Shown in pieces: positions 35,667 to 44,809 of a stretch of 64,000 bases of DNA. Origin of the DNA: Solibacteraceae bacterium (GTDB lineage Bacteria; Acidobacteriota; Terriglobia; Bryobacterales; Bryobacteraceae); NCBI GenBank assembly GCA_026984795.1, contig JALSRK010000060.1:62001-126000 (forward strand), given 5' to 3'. The position numbers and the translations under genes are program-made. Numbering within the stretch: position 1 is the first letter of the stretch; each line of letters begins with the position of its first letter. The notes below the pieces were generated by a model. That model made no database searches, was not told where the DNA came from, and worked only from the letters and a program-made list of their open reading frames with translations.

Positions 35667-36569
35667 TCAGAATGTCTCCACCGGCGCACCCAGAGCCTCC
35701 AGGGCGCGAATGCCCCTCAAGCGCACATAGTCGTTCTGCTCGAAGCGCAGCAGCTCCTGGAACGCGCCCACGACGTCCGCATCGGGCGAGTTCGCCAGCA
35801 GATCGATCGCCGCCGACCGGATCCCTGGATTCCGGTCACGCAGCAGGACCCGCGAGAGCGCCTGCCGGCACTCTGGATCGGAGGCGTGCGCCCGCAAACT
35901 CTCCAGCGCCTCCCATCGCACCCCGTCGTTCGGATCGTGCTCGAGCGCGTACAGCAGGGCCTCCCGCACTTCGGCCGACCACGCCATCCCCTTCAGCAGC
36001 TCCACGGAGTCAGCCCGGACCCCCGGGTCCAAGGGATTGCGCACCGCATTCACCAGCGCCTCACGGATGGGCGAATCCTCCAGCGTTCCCTCGAGGACCC
36101 GCTGGCGCTTCTCTTCCACCACGATCCGCACCCGCCCGCCGGGCTGGGGATCGATGTAGCGGACCTCCATGGCCGTCCCCGCCGCACCCGGATCGGCGGC
36201 CGCCGCCAGTTGCGCGCTCCAGCGCCCGGCGAAGAAGCCGGCCGCCGCCAGCGCCGCCGCCGCCCCGGCGGCCCAGGACGGCGCCCGCAAACGCCGCCGC
36301 GGCGGGCCAGCGGTGCGCACCCCGAAGCGCTGTGCGGGAAGCCTCCCTTCAACGGCCCGCCCCAGCGCTCGGCGGCATTCTTCGAGCAGCTCCTCCGGCG
36401 GCGCCGCCCCGGCCGTATCGAGCAGACGGTGCAGCCGCTTCTCCGTCTCCAGCGCCGTCCGGCAGGTCCGGCACTCATCCAGGTGCCGCGCCAGGGCCTC
36501 TTCCTGCTCCCCTGTCAGCTCGCCATAAAGGTACAGTGGAATTCGCTCCCTCGCCGCGTCGCAGTTCAT
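35667..36569 (-). CDS. Anti-sigma factor: zinc finger, membrane helix and HEAT repeats
   Basis: 300 residues. The N-terminus is a zinc-finger anti-sigma module with His29-x3-Cys33-x2-Cys36 and an additional Cys3. A membrane helix at about 96-114 follows. The periplasmic part, from about 155 on, is built of HEAT-like helical repeats (REALVNAVRNPLDPGVRADSVELL; REALLYALEHDPNDGVRWEALESL; RQALSRVLLRDRNPGIRSAAIDLL). HEAT repeats behind an anti-sigma zinc finger are unusual and suggest that it senses a protein or peptide. ATGA overlap with the ECF sigma gene upstream. Confidence 0.88.
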   Translation of the reverse strand: MNCDAARERIPLYLYGELTGEQEEALARHLDECRTCRTALETEKRLHRLLDTAGAAPPEELLEECRRALGRAVEGRLPAQRFGVRTAGPPRRRLRAPSWAAGAAAALAAAGFFAGRWSAQLAAAADPGAAGTAMEVRYIDPQPGGRVRIVVEEKRQRVLEGTLEDSPIREALVNAVRNPLDPGVRADSVELLKGMAWSAEVREALLYALEHDPNDGVRWEALESLRAHASDPECRQALSRVLLRDRNPGIRSAAIDLLANSPDADVVGAFQELLRFEQNDYVRLRGIRALEALGAPVETF

Positions 36570-37189
36570 AGTAAGTCTCCTAACTCCGCCCGTAGCTTCC
36601 GGGTGGCTCGGAACAGGGAGTTCTTGGCGGCTTCTTCCGTGGTTCCCAGCACATCCCCGATTTCCCGAAGCCGCAGACCATGATAGTGACGCAATTCGAA
36701 AACGACCCGCTCCTTCGGTGACAATTGCTGGAGTACGCCCTGGATCCGCTGCCCGATTTCGCCGCTCAGAAGCCTGCGCTGCGGGTCGCTTTCCGCCCGG
36801 GCTTCCTGCATCTGCTCCAGGCGGCCGCGGGAGACCGCAGCCCCCGTTCCCTCCACCGGCTCTTCCCTTCTCGCTTTCCGCCTCCGCAGCTGATCCAGGC
36901 ACAGGTTCGTCACAATCCGGTAAAGCCACGTCTGGAAGCTGGAACCATGCCGGAACCGGTGCAGGTTCTGATAGACCCGGAGAAAGCACTCCTGATAAAC
37001 GTCGCGGGCGTCTTCCGGAGAACGGAGCAGGCTCAAGGCGAGCCGGAGCACCGCCCGGTCGTGGGCCCGAACCAGGCGCTCGAACGCCTCCTGGTCGCCT
37101 CGTTGGGCCGCCCGAATCAGGGCGGCGTCATCCACGGCCGGAGCTGAGGAAATGGCTGCTGGCATTTCTCCCGGGTCGCCGCTCAACAT
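36566..37189 (-). CDS. ECF-family RNA polymerase sigma factor
   Basis: 207 residues. Region 2 is seen in AFERLVRAHDRAVLRLALSL with EDARDVYQECFLRVYQNLHRF; region 4 in QLSPKERVVFELRHYHGLRLREIGDVLGTTEEAAKNSLFRATRKLR, a helix-turn-helix reading the -35 element. Pairing with the adjacent anti-sigma gene (4-nt overlap) shows it is held inactive at the membrane. Start options are ATG 37189 or ATG 37165 (GGGAG just upstream); the family homology begins after both. Confidence 0.93.
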   Translation of the reverse strand: MLSGDPGEMPAAISSAPAVDDAALIRAAQRGDQEAFERLVRAHDRAVLRLALSLLRSPEDARDVYQECFLRVYQNLHRFRHGSSFQTWLYRIVTNLCLDQLRRRKARREEPVEGTGAAVSRGRLEQMQEARAESDPQRRLLSGEIGQRIQGVLQQLSPKERVVFELRHYHGLRLREIGDVLGTTEEAAKNSLFRATRKLRAELGDLL

Positions 37190-37238
37190 CTCTATAGACG
37201 GACGGCACGCGAAAAGGTCACCCGGGAAGCCCGGCCGT

Positions 37239-39080
37239 TCAGCCGGTAGGTTCGATCTCGATCTTCTTCTGGCCGGCGTCCATGCTCACGATGCGAAAGC
37301 TCCTCACCTCCCCCGGACGGAGTCCAGCGAGGCCCGAGGTTGCGGGCACGCTTCCGGCCTTCCATTTCGCGGCCAGCATCGCCGTCAGAGCCGACAAGTC
37401 CGGCTTGGTGTCCCCCGCCTTCCGGCCTTCGCCCGCCGCCGCAGGCCTAGGCGGCCGGCACACCGCCAGCACGCCGTCGGCCAGCTCCACTTTGGCGAAC
37501 TTGCGGCCCGCCTCCACCACGCGGCCCGTTACCACGTCGCCCACCTTGTGCTCGGCAATGTATTCGTCGGCGCTCGTCGGCTCGAGCTGCTTCATGCCCA
37601 GCCGGATCCGCCGCTTGTCCGGATCCAGCTCGAGCACCACGGTCTTCACCTTCTGCCCCACCGTAAGCATCTCTTTCGGGTGGTCCAGACGCCTCTCGTT
37701 GGTGATGTCGCCGATATGGATCATCCCGTCCACGCCCTCGACCAGCTCCACGAAGGCGCCGAACCTGGCCAGGCTCACCACCGTCCCCTCCACCACGCTA
37801 CCCACAGGGAACCTGCGAGGCGCTTCCTCCCACGGATCCCCTAAGGCTTGTTTCAACCCCAGCGCGATCCGCCGCTTCTCCGGATCGACCGACAGGACTA
37901 CCGTCTCCACTACCTCACCGGTTTTCAGCACGTCGGCAGGCTTCCGTACCTTCTTCGACCAGGACATCTCCGAGATGTGGATCATCCCATCGAGGCCCGG
38001 TTCGAGCTCGACGAAGGCCCCGAAGTCGGTCAGCCGGACCACCTTGCCCTTGACCCGCCGGCCCATCTCATACTTTTCGCTGGCGAGCGCCCACGGGTCC
38101 GGCGTCAGTTGCTTGCGCCCGAGGGAGATCTTTTTCGTCGCCGGGTCGATCTTGAGGATCTTCACCTCGACCGTCTCGCCCTCACGCAGAACGTCGGAGG
38201 GCTTGCGCACCCGATGCCAGGCAATATCGGCCACGTGCAGCAGCCCGTCCACGCCCCCCAAGTCGACGAACGCCCCGAAATCGGTGAGCTTCCGCACCGT
38301 GCCGCTGACCGTATCCCCTTCCTCGAGTTCGGCGAACCGCTTTTCCCGGGCCGCCCGAGCCTCCTCTTCCAGCACTGCTCGGCGGTCCACCACGACGTCT
38401 TCCTTCACCGTGTCGAGCTGGATCACCTTGCACCGGATCTCCTGCCCCACCAGCGCTTCCATCTCGGCCGCATCGCGGGTCCCGCTGCGGGAAGCCGGCA
38501 TGAAGGCGCGGGCGCCGACGTCCACTGTGAGTCCGCCCTTGATCACTCCGGTGACCGTGCCGGCCACCGGCAGACCCTCCTGATAGGCCTTCTCCAAAGC
38601 GCTCCAGTCCCGCGGCCGCTCAGCCTGGACCGTCGAGAGGTGGAAATAGCCGTCGGGCGCCCTTCCAGTGATCGTCACCGTCAGCTTGTCGCCCGCCTTC
38701 ACGGTGGCCTCTCCGTCCTCGCCAGCTACTTCGCTCGACGGCAGAAGCCCTTCGCGCTTCAAGCCGAGATCCACGAAGACGCCCGCGGGGGCGACCTCGA
38801 TCACCGTGCCCTCTATCGGGGCTCCCGGAGCGGCTGTCAGGGAATGCTCCTCTTCGAAGGCGGACAACAGCCGTTCGAAGGAAACTTCGTCGGCTTCCGC
38901 CGCGGCCTCCGCATCCGTCGCGGCGGCTTCGTTCCGCTCGGCGGCGCCCCCGCTGCCTGGCGGCTCCTCCGGCGGCGCCGGCCGGGGCGCCGCAGTTTCG
39001 GCGGCGTCTGGGCGTGGTTCGCCGGCGTTGGCAGGCGCAAGAGAATCTTGGTTCTGGTCGGAGGAGTTCGGGGTGTTCAT
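37239..39080 (-). CDS. rpsA: 30S ribosomal protein S1
   Basis: 613 residues. Six S1/OB-fold repeats are recognisable: about 78, 163, 249, 334, 420 and 505 onward, the middle ones being the most canonical (LTDFGAFVDLGGVDGLLHV; LTDFGAFVELEPGLDGMIHI; LARFGAFVELVEGVDGMIHI). It binds mRNA on the 30S subunit. The first 65 residues are an Ala/Pro/Glu-rich extension absent from E. coli S1, and the sixth repeat is degenerate. ATG 39080 lacks a strong Shine-Dalgarno sequence, as is common for rpsA. Divergent from the histidine kinase gene. Confidence 0.93.
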   Translation of the reverse strand: MNTPNSSDQNQDSLAPANAGEPRPDAAETAAPRPAPPEEPPGSGGAAERNEAAATDAEAAAEADEVSFERLLSAFEEEHSLTAAPGAPIEGTVIEVAPAGVFVDLGLKREGLLPSSEVAGEDGEATVKAGDKLTVTITGRAPDGYFHLSTVQAERPRDWSALEKAYQEGLPVAGTVTGVIKGGLTVDVGARAFMPASRSGTRDAAEMEALVGQEIRCKVIQLDTVKEDVVVDRRAVLEEEARAAREKRFAELEEGDTVSGTVRKLTDFGAFVDLGGVDGLLHVADIAWHRVRKPSDVLREGETVEVKILKIDPATKKISLGRKQLTPDPWALASEKYEMGRRVKGKVVRLTDFGAFVELEPGLDGMIHISEMSWSKKVRKPADVLKTGEVVETVVLSVDPEKRRIALGLKQALGDPWEEAPRRFPVGSVVEGTVVSLARFGAFVELVEGVDGMIHIGDITNERRLDHPKEMLTVGQKVKTVVLELDPDKRRIRLGMKQLEPTSADEYIAEHKVGDVVTGRVVEAGRKFAKVELADGVLAVCRPPRPAAAGEGRKAGDTKPDLSALTAMLAAKWKAGSVPATSGLAGLRPGEVRSFRIVSMDAGQKKIEIEPTG

Positions 39081-39219
39081 GAAAACTCGTACAGCAGCCC
39101 TCATTGTGGCATATCCGCGATGGCCGCCGCACCGGCTTTGAGTGCGCCCGCAGCGGCCCCTGCAGCCTCTGCGCACGGCCGCGCCGACGGCGCCCCCAGA
39201 AGCGTATCCTCTTAAGAGC

Positions 39220-40473
39220 GTGGGCTTGTGGAAAGGGATTTGCGCCACCCTAAAGCGCGTTCGGTCGCAGGACGTCGTCTGGCTGCTCTTTTTCTTCGCC
39301 CTCGGGGCGGTGAGTCCGACACTCAGTGACGCCGAGGTTCAGCTGCTTGTAGCCCTGGCGATCCTCCAAGTGGCAGAGCCGAGAGTACCGGCCTTCCAGA
39401 CACCCCGAGGACGCATTCTCGCCATCGCCATGAAACTGGCCCTCGGCTACCTGCTCATCGGCGTCTCCGGCGGAATCACCAGCAGCTATTACCTGATCCT
39501 CCTCGTCCCCGTGGTGGCCGCCGCCACCACCCTCGGCGCCCTCGGCGCGGCGCTGGTTACCCTCGGCGCGTGTGGGGCCTACCTTTCGTTCCTCGCCTTC
39601 ATCGATTGGGAGCAATTCGTTCTCCTGCCCGATGACGCCCGTGAACTGATGCTCCGGGTCCTGTTCCTTTGCCTGACCAGTTACCTCACCTATCAACTCG
39701 TCGAAACGAACCGCCTCCAGGCCCGCCGCTACCAGACCGTCGCCGAGCAGCTCGCCCAGGCGAACCGCGACCTCCAGCGGGCCGAAGCCGCAGTCCGGCG
39801 TTCGGAGCGCCTCGCCGCGCTGGGCCAGCTCACCGCCGGCCTGGCCCATGAACTCCGCAACCCTCTGGGGACGATGAAAGCCTCGGCCGAGGTGCTGGCC
39901 AAGAACGTCCCGCCGGAGAACGAGGTGGCCCACGAGCTGGCCGGTTACATCGCCGCCGAGGTCGATCGGCTCAACAGCCTGATCACCCGGTTCCTGGACT
40001 TCGCCCGCCCCCTGGAGCTCAAGCGCCGGGCCACCGAAATCACCGAGGTCATCGACCGCGCCATCGAACAGCTTCACCGCCACCAGCCCCAACTCGACGT
40101 TACGGTCTTCAAGAACTATTCTCCCGACGTTCCCCTGGTACCCATAGATGGGCAGCTCGTCGAGCGGGTCTTCTACAACCTGCTCGAGAATGCCGCCCAG
40201 GCCACGCCGCCCGGGGGCACGATCACGGTCAAGACCCGGCCGGTGAAGGGCGGCGTTGAGATCGCCGTCATCGACCGCGGTTCCGGCATCCCGCCGGAGC
40301 ACCTGGAAAGCATCTTCAACCCTTTCTTCACCACCAAGAGCGGCGGCACCGGGCTGGGTTTAGCCATCGTTTCGAAGATCGTCGACGAGCACGGCGGTAG
40401 AATGGCGGTCGAGAGCGAAGTGGGCCAGGGCACCGTCTTCCGTGTCGTGCTGCCGGCCGAAACCGAACCATGA
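39220..40473 (+). CDS. NtrB-type membrane histidine kinase
   Basis: 417 residues from GTG 39220; a GTG at 39142 is also in frame, but the extra 26 residues are Pro/Ala-rich and unlike a helix. Four or five membrane segments (about 18-150) form the sensor, followed by a coiled coil, the HisKA H-box GLAHELRNPLGT (His210) and an HATPase domain with N (NLLENAAQA), G1 (DRGSGIP) and G2 (SGGTGLGLAIV) boxes. It phosphorylates the NtrC-type regulator that starts inside its last codons (ATGA, 40470). Confidence 0.92.
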   Translation: MGLWKGICATLKRVRSQDVVWLLFFFALGAVSPTLSDAEVQLLVALAILQVAEPRVPAFQTPRGRILAIAMKLALGYLLIGVSGGITSSYYLILLVPVVAAATTLGALGAALVTLGACGAYLSFLAFIDWEQFVLLPDDARELMLRVLFLCLTSYLTYQLVETNRLQARRYQTVAEQLAQANRDLQRAEAAVRRSERLAALGQLTAGLAHELRNPLGTMKASAEVLAKNVPPENEVAHELAGYIAAEVDRLNSLITRFLDFARPLELKRRATEITEVIDRAIEQLHRHQPQLDVTVFKNYSPDVPLVPIDGQLVERVFYNLLENAAQATPPGGTITVKTRPVKGGVEIAVIDRGSGIPPEHLESIFNPFFTTKSGGTGLGLAIVSKIVDEHGGRMAVESEVGQGTVFRVVLPAETEP

Positions 40474-41840
40474 AGAACGCCCGCATCTTGATCGTCGAGG
40501 ACGAAGAGAAGCTGCGCCGCGTCATCCAGTTGCAGCTCACCGCCGCCGGCTACGAAGTGGACCAGGCCGGCAGCGCCGAGCAAGGACTGCAGCTCGCCGA
40601 TCGCGCCGACTTGATCCTCACGGACCTGCGCCTGCCCGGCATCGACGGCATCGAATTCATCCGCCGCCTCAGGGCACAGGACGCCCAAACCCCGATCATC
40701 GTCATGACCGCCTTCGGCACCGTCGAGAACGCCGTTGAGGCCATGAAGCTCGGCGCCGTCGATTTCCTCCCCAAACCCTTCTCCATGGACCACCTGATGG
40801 CCGTCATCGAAAAGGCTCTCGAAGTCCGCGCCCTCCGCGACGAGAACCGCCGCCTGCGCGAGGAGTTGGGCCGCCGCTACGAGTTCGACAACATCATCGG
40901 CCGCAGCCCGGCCATGCAGGAGATCTTCGCCACCATCGAGCGCGTCGCCCCCACCCGCGCCACCGTCCTCATCGCCGGCGAGAGCGGTACCGGCAAAGAC
41001 CTCATCGCCCGCGCCATCCATCACCACTCGGCCCGGCGCGACAAGCCTTTCGTCAAGATCAACTGCGCCGCCATCCCCGAAAACCTCATGGAGAGCGAGC
41101 TGTTCGGTTACGAAAAAGGCGCGTTCACCGGCGCGGTGACGAGCAAACCCGGCAAGTTCGAGCAGGCCGACACCGGCACCGTCTTCCTCGACGAGATCGG
41201 CGACGTGCCCCCGAGCATCCAGGTGAAGCTGCTCCGCGTTCTGCAGGAGCGGGAGTTCGAACGTCTCGGCAGTAACCGGACGCGCCACATCGACGTCCGC
41301 GTCTTGGCGGCCACCAATGCCGACCTCCGCGCCGCCCTCGAGAGCGGCGAGTTCCGCGAAGACCTCTACTACCGGCTCAATGTCGTACCGATCAACGTGC
41401 CGCCGCTGCGGGAGCGCAAGGAAGACATCCCCGCCCTCGTCGACCATTTCATCCGCAAACACAAGGACGAACTCGGCAGCCGCGTCGAAGCCGTCTCCGA
41501 GGAGGCCCTCGACCTGCTGATGCGTTACCACTGGCCGGGCAACGTGCGGGAACTGGAAAACGTCATCGAGCGCAGCCTGGTGCTTTGCCCGGGAGACCGG
41601 CTCGAGGCGCGCGATGTCCGTCTGGACACGGCCCGGAGATCGGCCCCGCCGGCCGACGGCTTTCTGCCTCCCGGCAAGACCCTCCAGGAATACGAGCAAG
41701 ATCTCATCCGGAAGGCGCTGGAACTCGCCAAAGGAAACAAGAGTCAGGCGGCCCGCCTGCTCGGTCTAACCCGCAATGCGCTCCGCTACCGCCTCTCTCA
41801 GATGGGCCTCGGGGGAGAGGAGAATAAAGCGGGCCGGTAA
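40470..41840 (+). CDS. NtrC-family sigma54-dependent response regulator
   Basis: 456 residues. The receiver domain has acidic residues at the start (VEDEEK) and the phospho-acceptor Asp52 (LTDLRLPG). The AAA+ domain has Walker A GESGTGKD (about 170), the sigma54 contact loop GAFTGA, Walker B VFLDEIGD and the NVRELENV segment. A Fis-type helix-turn-helix closes the protein ([19 protein letters not shown]). It activates sigma54 promoters on phosphorylation by the kinase encoded upstream. Targets are unknown; no -24/-12 promoter was noted nearby. Confidence 0.95.
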   Translation: MKNARILIVEDEEKLRRVIQLQLTAAGYEVDQAGSAEQGLQLADRADLILTDLRLPGIDGIEFIRRLRAQDAQTPIIVMTAFGTVENAVEAMKLGAVDFLPKPFSMDHLMAVIEKALEVRALRDENRRLREELGRRYEFDNIIGRSPAMQEIFATIERVAPTRATVLIAGESGTGKDLIARAIHHHSARRDKPFVKINCAAIPENLMESELFGYEKGAFTGAVTSKPGKFEQADTGTVFLDEIGDVPPSIQVKLLRVLQEREFERLGSNRTRHIDVRVLAATNADLRAALESGEFREDLYYRLNVVPINVPPLRERKEDIPALVDHFIRKHKDELGSRVEAVSEEALDLLMRYHWPGNVRELENVIERSLVLCPGDRLEARDVRLDTARRSAPPADGFLPPGKTLQEYEQDLIRKALELAKGNKSQAARLLGLTRNALRYRLSQMGLGGEENKAGR

Positions 41841-41859
41841 TCCCCGGGAGGCCCGGCCC
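41831..41859. terminator. Hairpin at the convergent NtrC/ClC junction
   Basis: GGGCCGG (41831-41837) pairs with CCGGCCC (41853-41859) around a 15-nt loop, overlapping the NtrC-type gene's stop. A bidirectional terminator is possible; there is no T-run. Confidence 0.3.
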
Positions 41860-41884
41860 AGCTCGAGGCGATCACGCGCCGCCT

Positions 41885-43609
41885 TCAACGGCAGGGATCG
41901 GCGTCGGGATCCACCCCGAAGGCGCGGTGGATGTCGCGTAGCGTCAGCGTGCCGACCAGTTGATTCGGGTTCGCCCGGCTGATCACCGGGAGCACCGGAT
42001 GCCCGGCGATCCTCTTCATCGCGCTGTCCAGGGCGATGTCCGGATAGAGCCTGGGCGTGGGGTCGCGGAAAATCACCTGCTCCAGCGGCTCGTCCGCCCG
42101 CCCTTCGGCTGCAGCCGCTTCCAACTCGTTCCGGCACACCCAGGTCCACATACCATGGCCGATCTTCACCAGCCGGTGCTCGTCGTTCTCTTCCCGAAGC
42201 AGCTCCAGCGCCGTCTTCACTTTGGTCCGCGGCCCGAAGACCGCGTGCGGCCGCTGCATGGCGTCTTCGACGCGCAGCCGGCGCATCTCGCGCTCCGCCT
42301 CTACACTGGGCAAGTCGAGCCCTTCTTCGCGCGCGTGCATCTGGAAAAACGGCACGCGCTGCAGGCGCCGCGAGATCAAGTAGGCGATCGTGTTGGCGAT
42401 CATCACCGGGGCGATGATCATGTAGCTGCGGCTCACCTCGAAGACCATGAAGACGCTGGTCATGGGGGCCCGGAAAACGCCGGTGAAGAACGTCCCCATG
42501 CCGACGAGCACATAGGCGTCCGTCGGACTGGTGGGAAACAATTGGAGCTGATCGGCGAGCGATCCTAGAGCGCCGCCGATCATCGCCCCGGCGAAGATCG
42601 TCGGCGCAAACATCCCTCCCGGCGTCCCGGCGCTGAAACAGAGCAGCGTGACGAGAATCTTCAGCAGCCCCAGCGCCAGCAGCGTGCCCCAGGGGAACCG
42701 GTTGTGCAGCGCCCCGTCCACCGCCTCGTAGCCGACGCCCATCACCTCGGGGAACCAGATCCCGACTACGCCCACGGCGATCCCGGCGGCCCCAGGCAGC
42801 AGGTACCGCGTCCACGCGGGCAGCCGGGCCAGCCGCCGCCTGAGCACCGCGATCGTCTTCATGAACACGACGGCCAGCAGACCCGCGGCGATCCCGATCA
42901 AGGCATGCACGAACAGTTCTTTCGGATCTTCAATCCGGAACGCCGGCACCTGGAAGAGCGGTTCGTCCCCCAGAAACGTCCGGCTGACGATCACCGCCGA
43001 GGTGGCCGCCAGCACAATCGAGCCCAACACCCCCATTTGCCAGCCCACCACCACCTCTTCCATGACGAACAGCACGCCCGTGATCGGCGCATTGAAGGCC
43101 GCAGCGATGCCCGCAGCCGCTCCCACCGGCGCGATCATCCGCATCGTATCCCTCGCCAGGTGGAATGCCCGCCCGAGCAGCGATGCCACCCCGGCGCCCA
43201 TCTGCAGCGCTGGATCCTCAGGACCCAGTGAGTTGCCCGACCCCAGCGAGATGGAACACGCCACGAATTTGCCCAGGACCGTGCTGAACGGTACGTGGCC
43301 ATCGTAGATGTAGACCGCCGCTTTCGCCTGGTTCACCCCACTGCCGCGGGCCTTCTTGAAGACGAACCACACCAGCCCCGCAGCGATCAGCCCGCCGATC
43401 GCCGGCGAGAGCACGGTGGCCATTCGGGTTTGCTCGGCCAGAGTGCCCACCGCATACCACCGGATGAACTCGATGGTGATGTGAAAGCAGACCACGAGCA
43501 AACCGGCGAAGATGCCGATCAAAGTCGCCAGCAGCAGGAAGCGCTGCGCCTCGGTCATCCCGAACTGGGGCAGGGAAACCTTCCCCCTGGGCAGCCACGG
43601 TTTCGCCAT
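41885..43609 (-). CDS. ClC chloride channel/transporter with tandem CBS domains (variant filter)
   Basis: 574 residues: ClC core (about 1-430) and two CBS domains (about 440-574). The anion pathway motifs are unusual. The GSGIP segment reads GSGVN (Pro to Asn), and GREGP reads GPEDP, keeping the gating Glu but changing Arg to Pro and Gly to Asp. GMFAP in the third motif is normal. The SLGPE form recalls the ClC branch that includes plant ClC-e. CBS domains often bind nucleotides. Last gene of the pseudo-HtrA/ClC/TPR/ClC operon, 4 nt after the TPR gene. Confidence 0.92.
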   Translation of the reverse strand: MAKPWLPRGKVSLPQFGMTEAQRFLLLATLIGIFAGLLVVCFHITIEFIRWYAVGTLAEQTRMATVLSPAIGGLIAAGLVWFVFKKARGSGVNQAKAAVYIYDGHVPFSTVLGKFVACSISLGSGNSLGPEDPALQMGAGVASLLGRAFHLARDTMRMIAPVGAAAGIAAAFNAPITGVLFVMEEVVVGWQMGVLGSIVLAATSAVIVSRTFLGDEPLFQVPAFRIEDPKELFVHALIGIAAGLLAVVFMKTIAVLRRRLARLPAWTRYLLPGAAGIAVGVVGIWFPEVMGVGYEAVDGALHNRFPWGTLLALGLLKILVTLLCFSAGTPGGMFAPTIFAGAMIGGALGSLADQLQLFPTSPTDAYVLVGMGTFFTGVFRAPMTSVFMVFEVSRSYMIIAPVMIANTIAYLISRRLQRVPFFQMHAREEGLDLPSVEAEREMRRLRVEDAMQRPHAVFGPRTKVKTALELLREENDEHRLVKIGHGMWTWVCRNELEAAAAEGRADEPLEQVIFRDPTPRLYPDIALDSAMKRIAGHPVLPVISRANPNQLVGTLTLRDIHRAFGVDPDADPCR

Positions 43610-43613
43610 ATGC

Positions 43614-44741
43614 TCAGCTCGCCAATTGCCGGAGCACCAGGGTGAGAGCCCGGTCTGGAGCGGCTGGACTCGGACAGTTCAAGACGCGGTATCGCTCCAG
43701 CGCCTCCGCCAAAGCGATATTCTCCTCGACGGCTTCCGCCGTCCGCCGCTGCCGTACCTTGCCCGAAATCAGGCGGTCCGCCTTGTCCAGCATTTCCCGA
43801 ACTTGGGCCGGCAAGGTTTCCAAGTCCTCCGGCAAACAGTAATCCAGCGCCTTGCGGGCCCGTTCCACCAGGATCTGACTCCGCCGTAAGCGCGTGTAGG
43901 AGCCCAGGCCGCGCAGCATCGGGTTCAAGCGGATGACCTCGGTTGCCAGCGCGTATTGCGCCCGGCTGCGCGTGTCCTTCGGATTGAGCGCCGAGGCGCG
44001 CGCATAGGCCGTCCGGGCCGAGAAGTAATGCTCCATCGCGAACTCGGCATCCCCCAGACCCCTGAATGCTTCCGCATCCCTCGGGTCGCTTCGCGTGACC
44101 TCGGCGAAGACCTTCCCCGCGTTGGCGTAAGACTCGGCGGCCAGAAAAAGCCAACCGATCCTCTTCTTCAGCTTTGGATCATCGGGGATCTCCTCGAGCA
44201 GGCGGAGCAGTTCGGCCTCCATCGCCCGCAACTCACCTTTCTCTTCGTACAGGTGAATCAATTCGAACCGAGTCTCGATGCGCCGCTCGAGGGGGTTCTC
44301 GGGCCACAACCCGTAAATCGCACGCTGATAATACTGCACCGCCAATTCCATGTTCCCCCGCCCGGCGTAGATCCGCGCCAGCATCAGATTGGCGACGCCG
44401 TTGGCCGGGTCGGCGCGGAGCAATTGTCTCAGGTACGTCTCCGCCTCCTCCGTGCGGCCGGCTTTCACCAGCACCAGCGCCAAGGCTTGCAGGTAGCGCT
44501 CGTCGTCACGCTTCAGCGCCAGCGCCGCGGTATACAACTGGATCGCGTCCTGGTAGCGGCCGGCCGCCGCTGCCTGCTCGCCTGCCTGGTATTGGCGTTC
44601 CGCCCGCTCCTGCTTTTGCCGGTTATAGGCCCGCGTCAGGAACCCGGTACCCAGAAACAACAGGCCCATCACAGTGAAGGCCGCCACCAGCGCCCGGGGC
44701 GTGGTGCGCGAGAGAAACAGGCCGATTTGGTCAGGCTCCAT
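43614..44741 (-). CDS. TPR membrane protein between two ClC genes
   Basis: 375 residues. One N-terminal membrane helix (about 16-34) is followed by tetratricopeptide repeats (about 45-260: AGEQAAAAGRYQDAIQLYTAAL; ARIYAGRGNMELAVQYYQRAI; RGLGDAEFAMEHYFSARTAYARA). The last 100 residues are helical and Arg-rich, without repeats. No catalytic motif. It probably scaffolds other proteins on one face of the membrane. 68 nt after the second ClC gene and 4 nt before the first, so all belong to one transcription unit. Confidence 0.85.
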   Translation of the reverse strand: MEPDQIGLFLSRTTPRALVAAFTVMGLLFLGTGFLTRAYNRQKQERAERQYQAGEQAAAAGRYQDAIQLYTAALALKRDDERYLQALALVLVKAGRTEEAETYLRQLLRADPANGVANLMLARIYAGRGNMELAVQYYQRAIYGLWPENPLERRIETRFELIHLYEEKGELRAMEAELLRLLEEIPDDPKLKKRIGWLFLAAESYANAGKVFAEVTRSDPRDAEAFRGLGDAEFAMEHYFSARTAYARASALNPKDTRSRAQYALATEVIRLNPMLRGLGSYTRLRRSQILVERARKALDYCLPEDLETLPAQVREMLDKADRLISGKVRQRRTAEAVEENIALAEALERYRVLNCPSPAAPDRALTLVLRQLAS

Positions 44742-44809
44742 CTAACCAATCCAGCATACAAGGAGTGCGGGGCCCAGTCCCGAAACCCCGGCTCCGGACC
44801 CCGGCTTGT

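Noticed and set aside
37848-39215. 455-codon frame opposite ribosomal protein S1
   Set aside because: Antisense shadow; the minus-strand frame has six S1 repeats.
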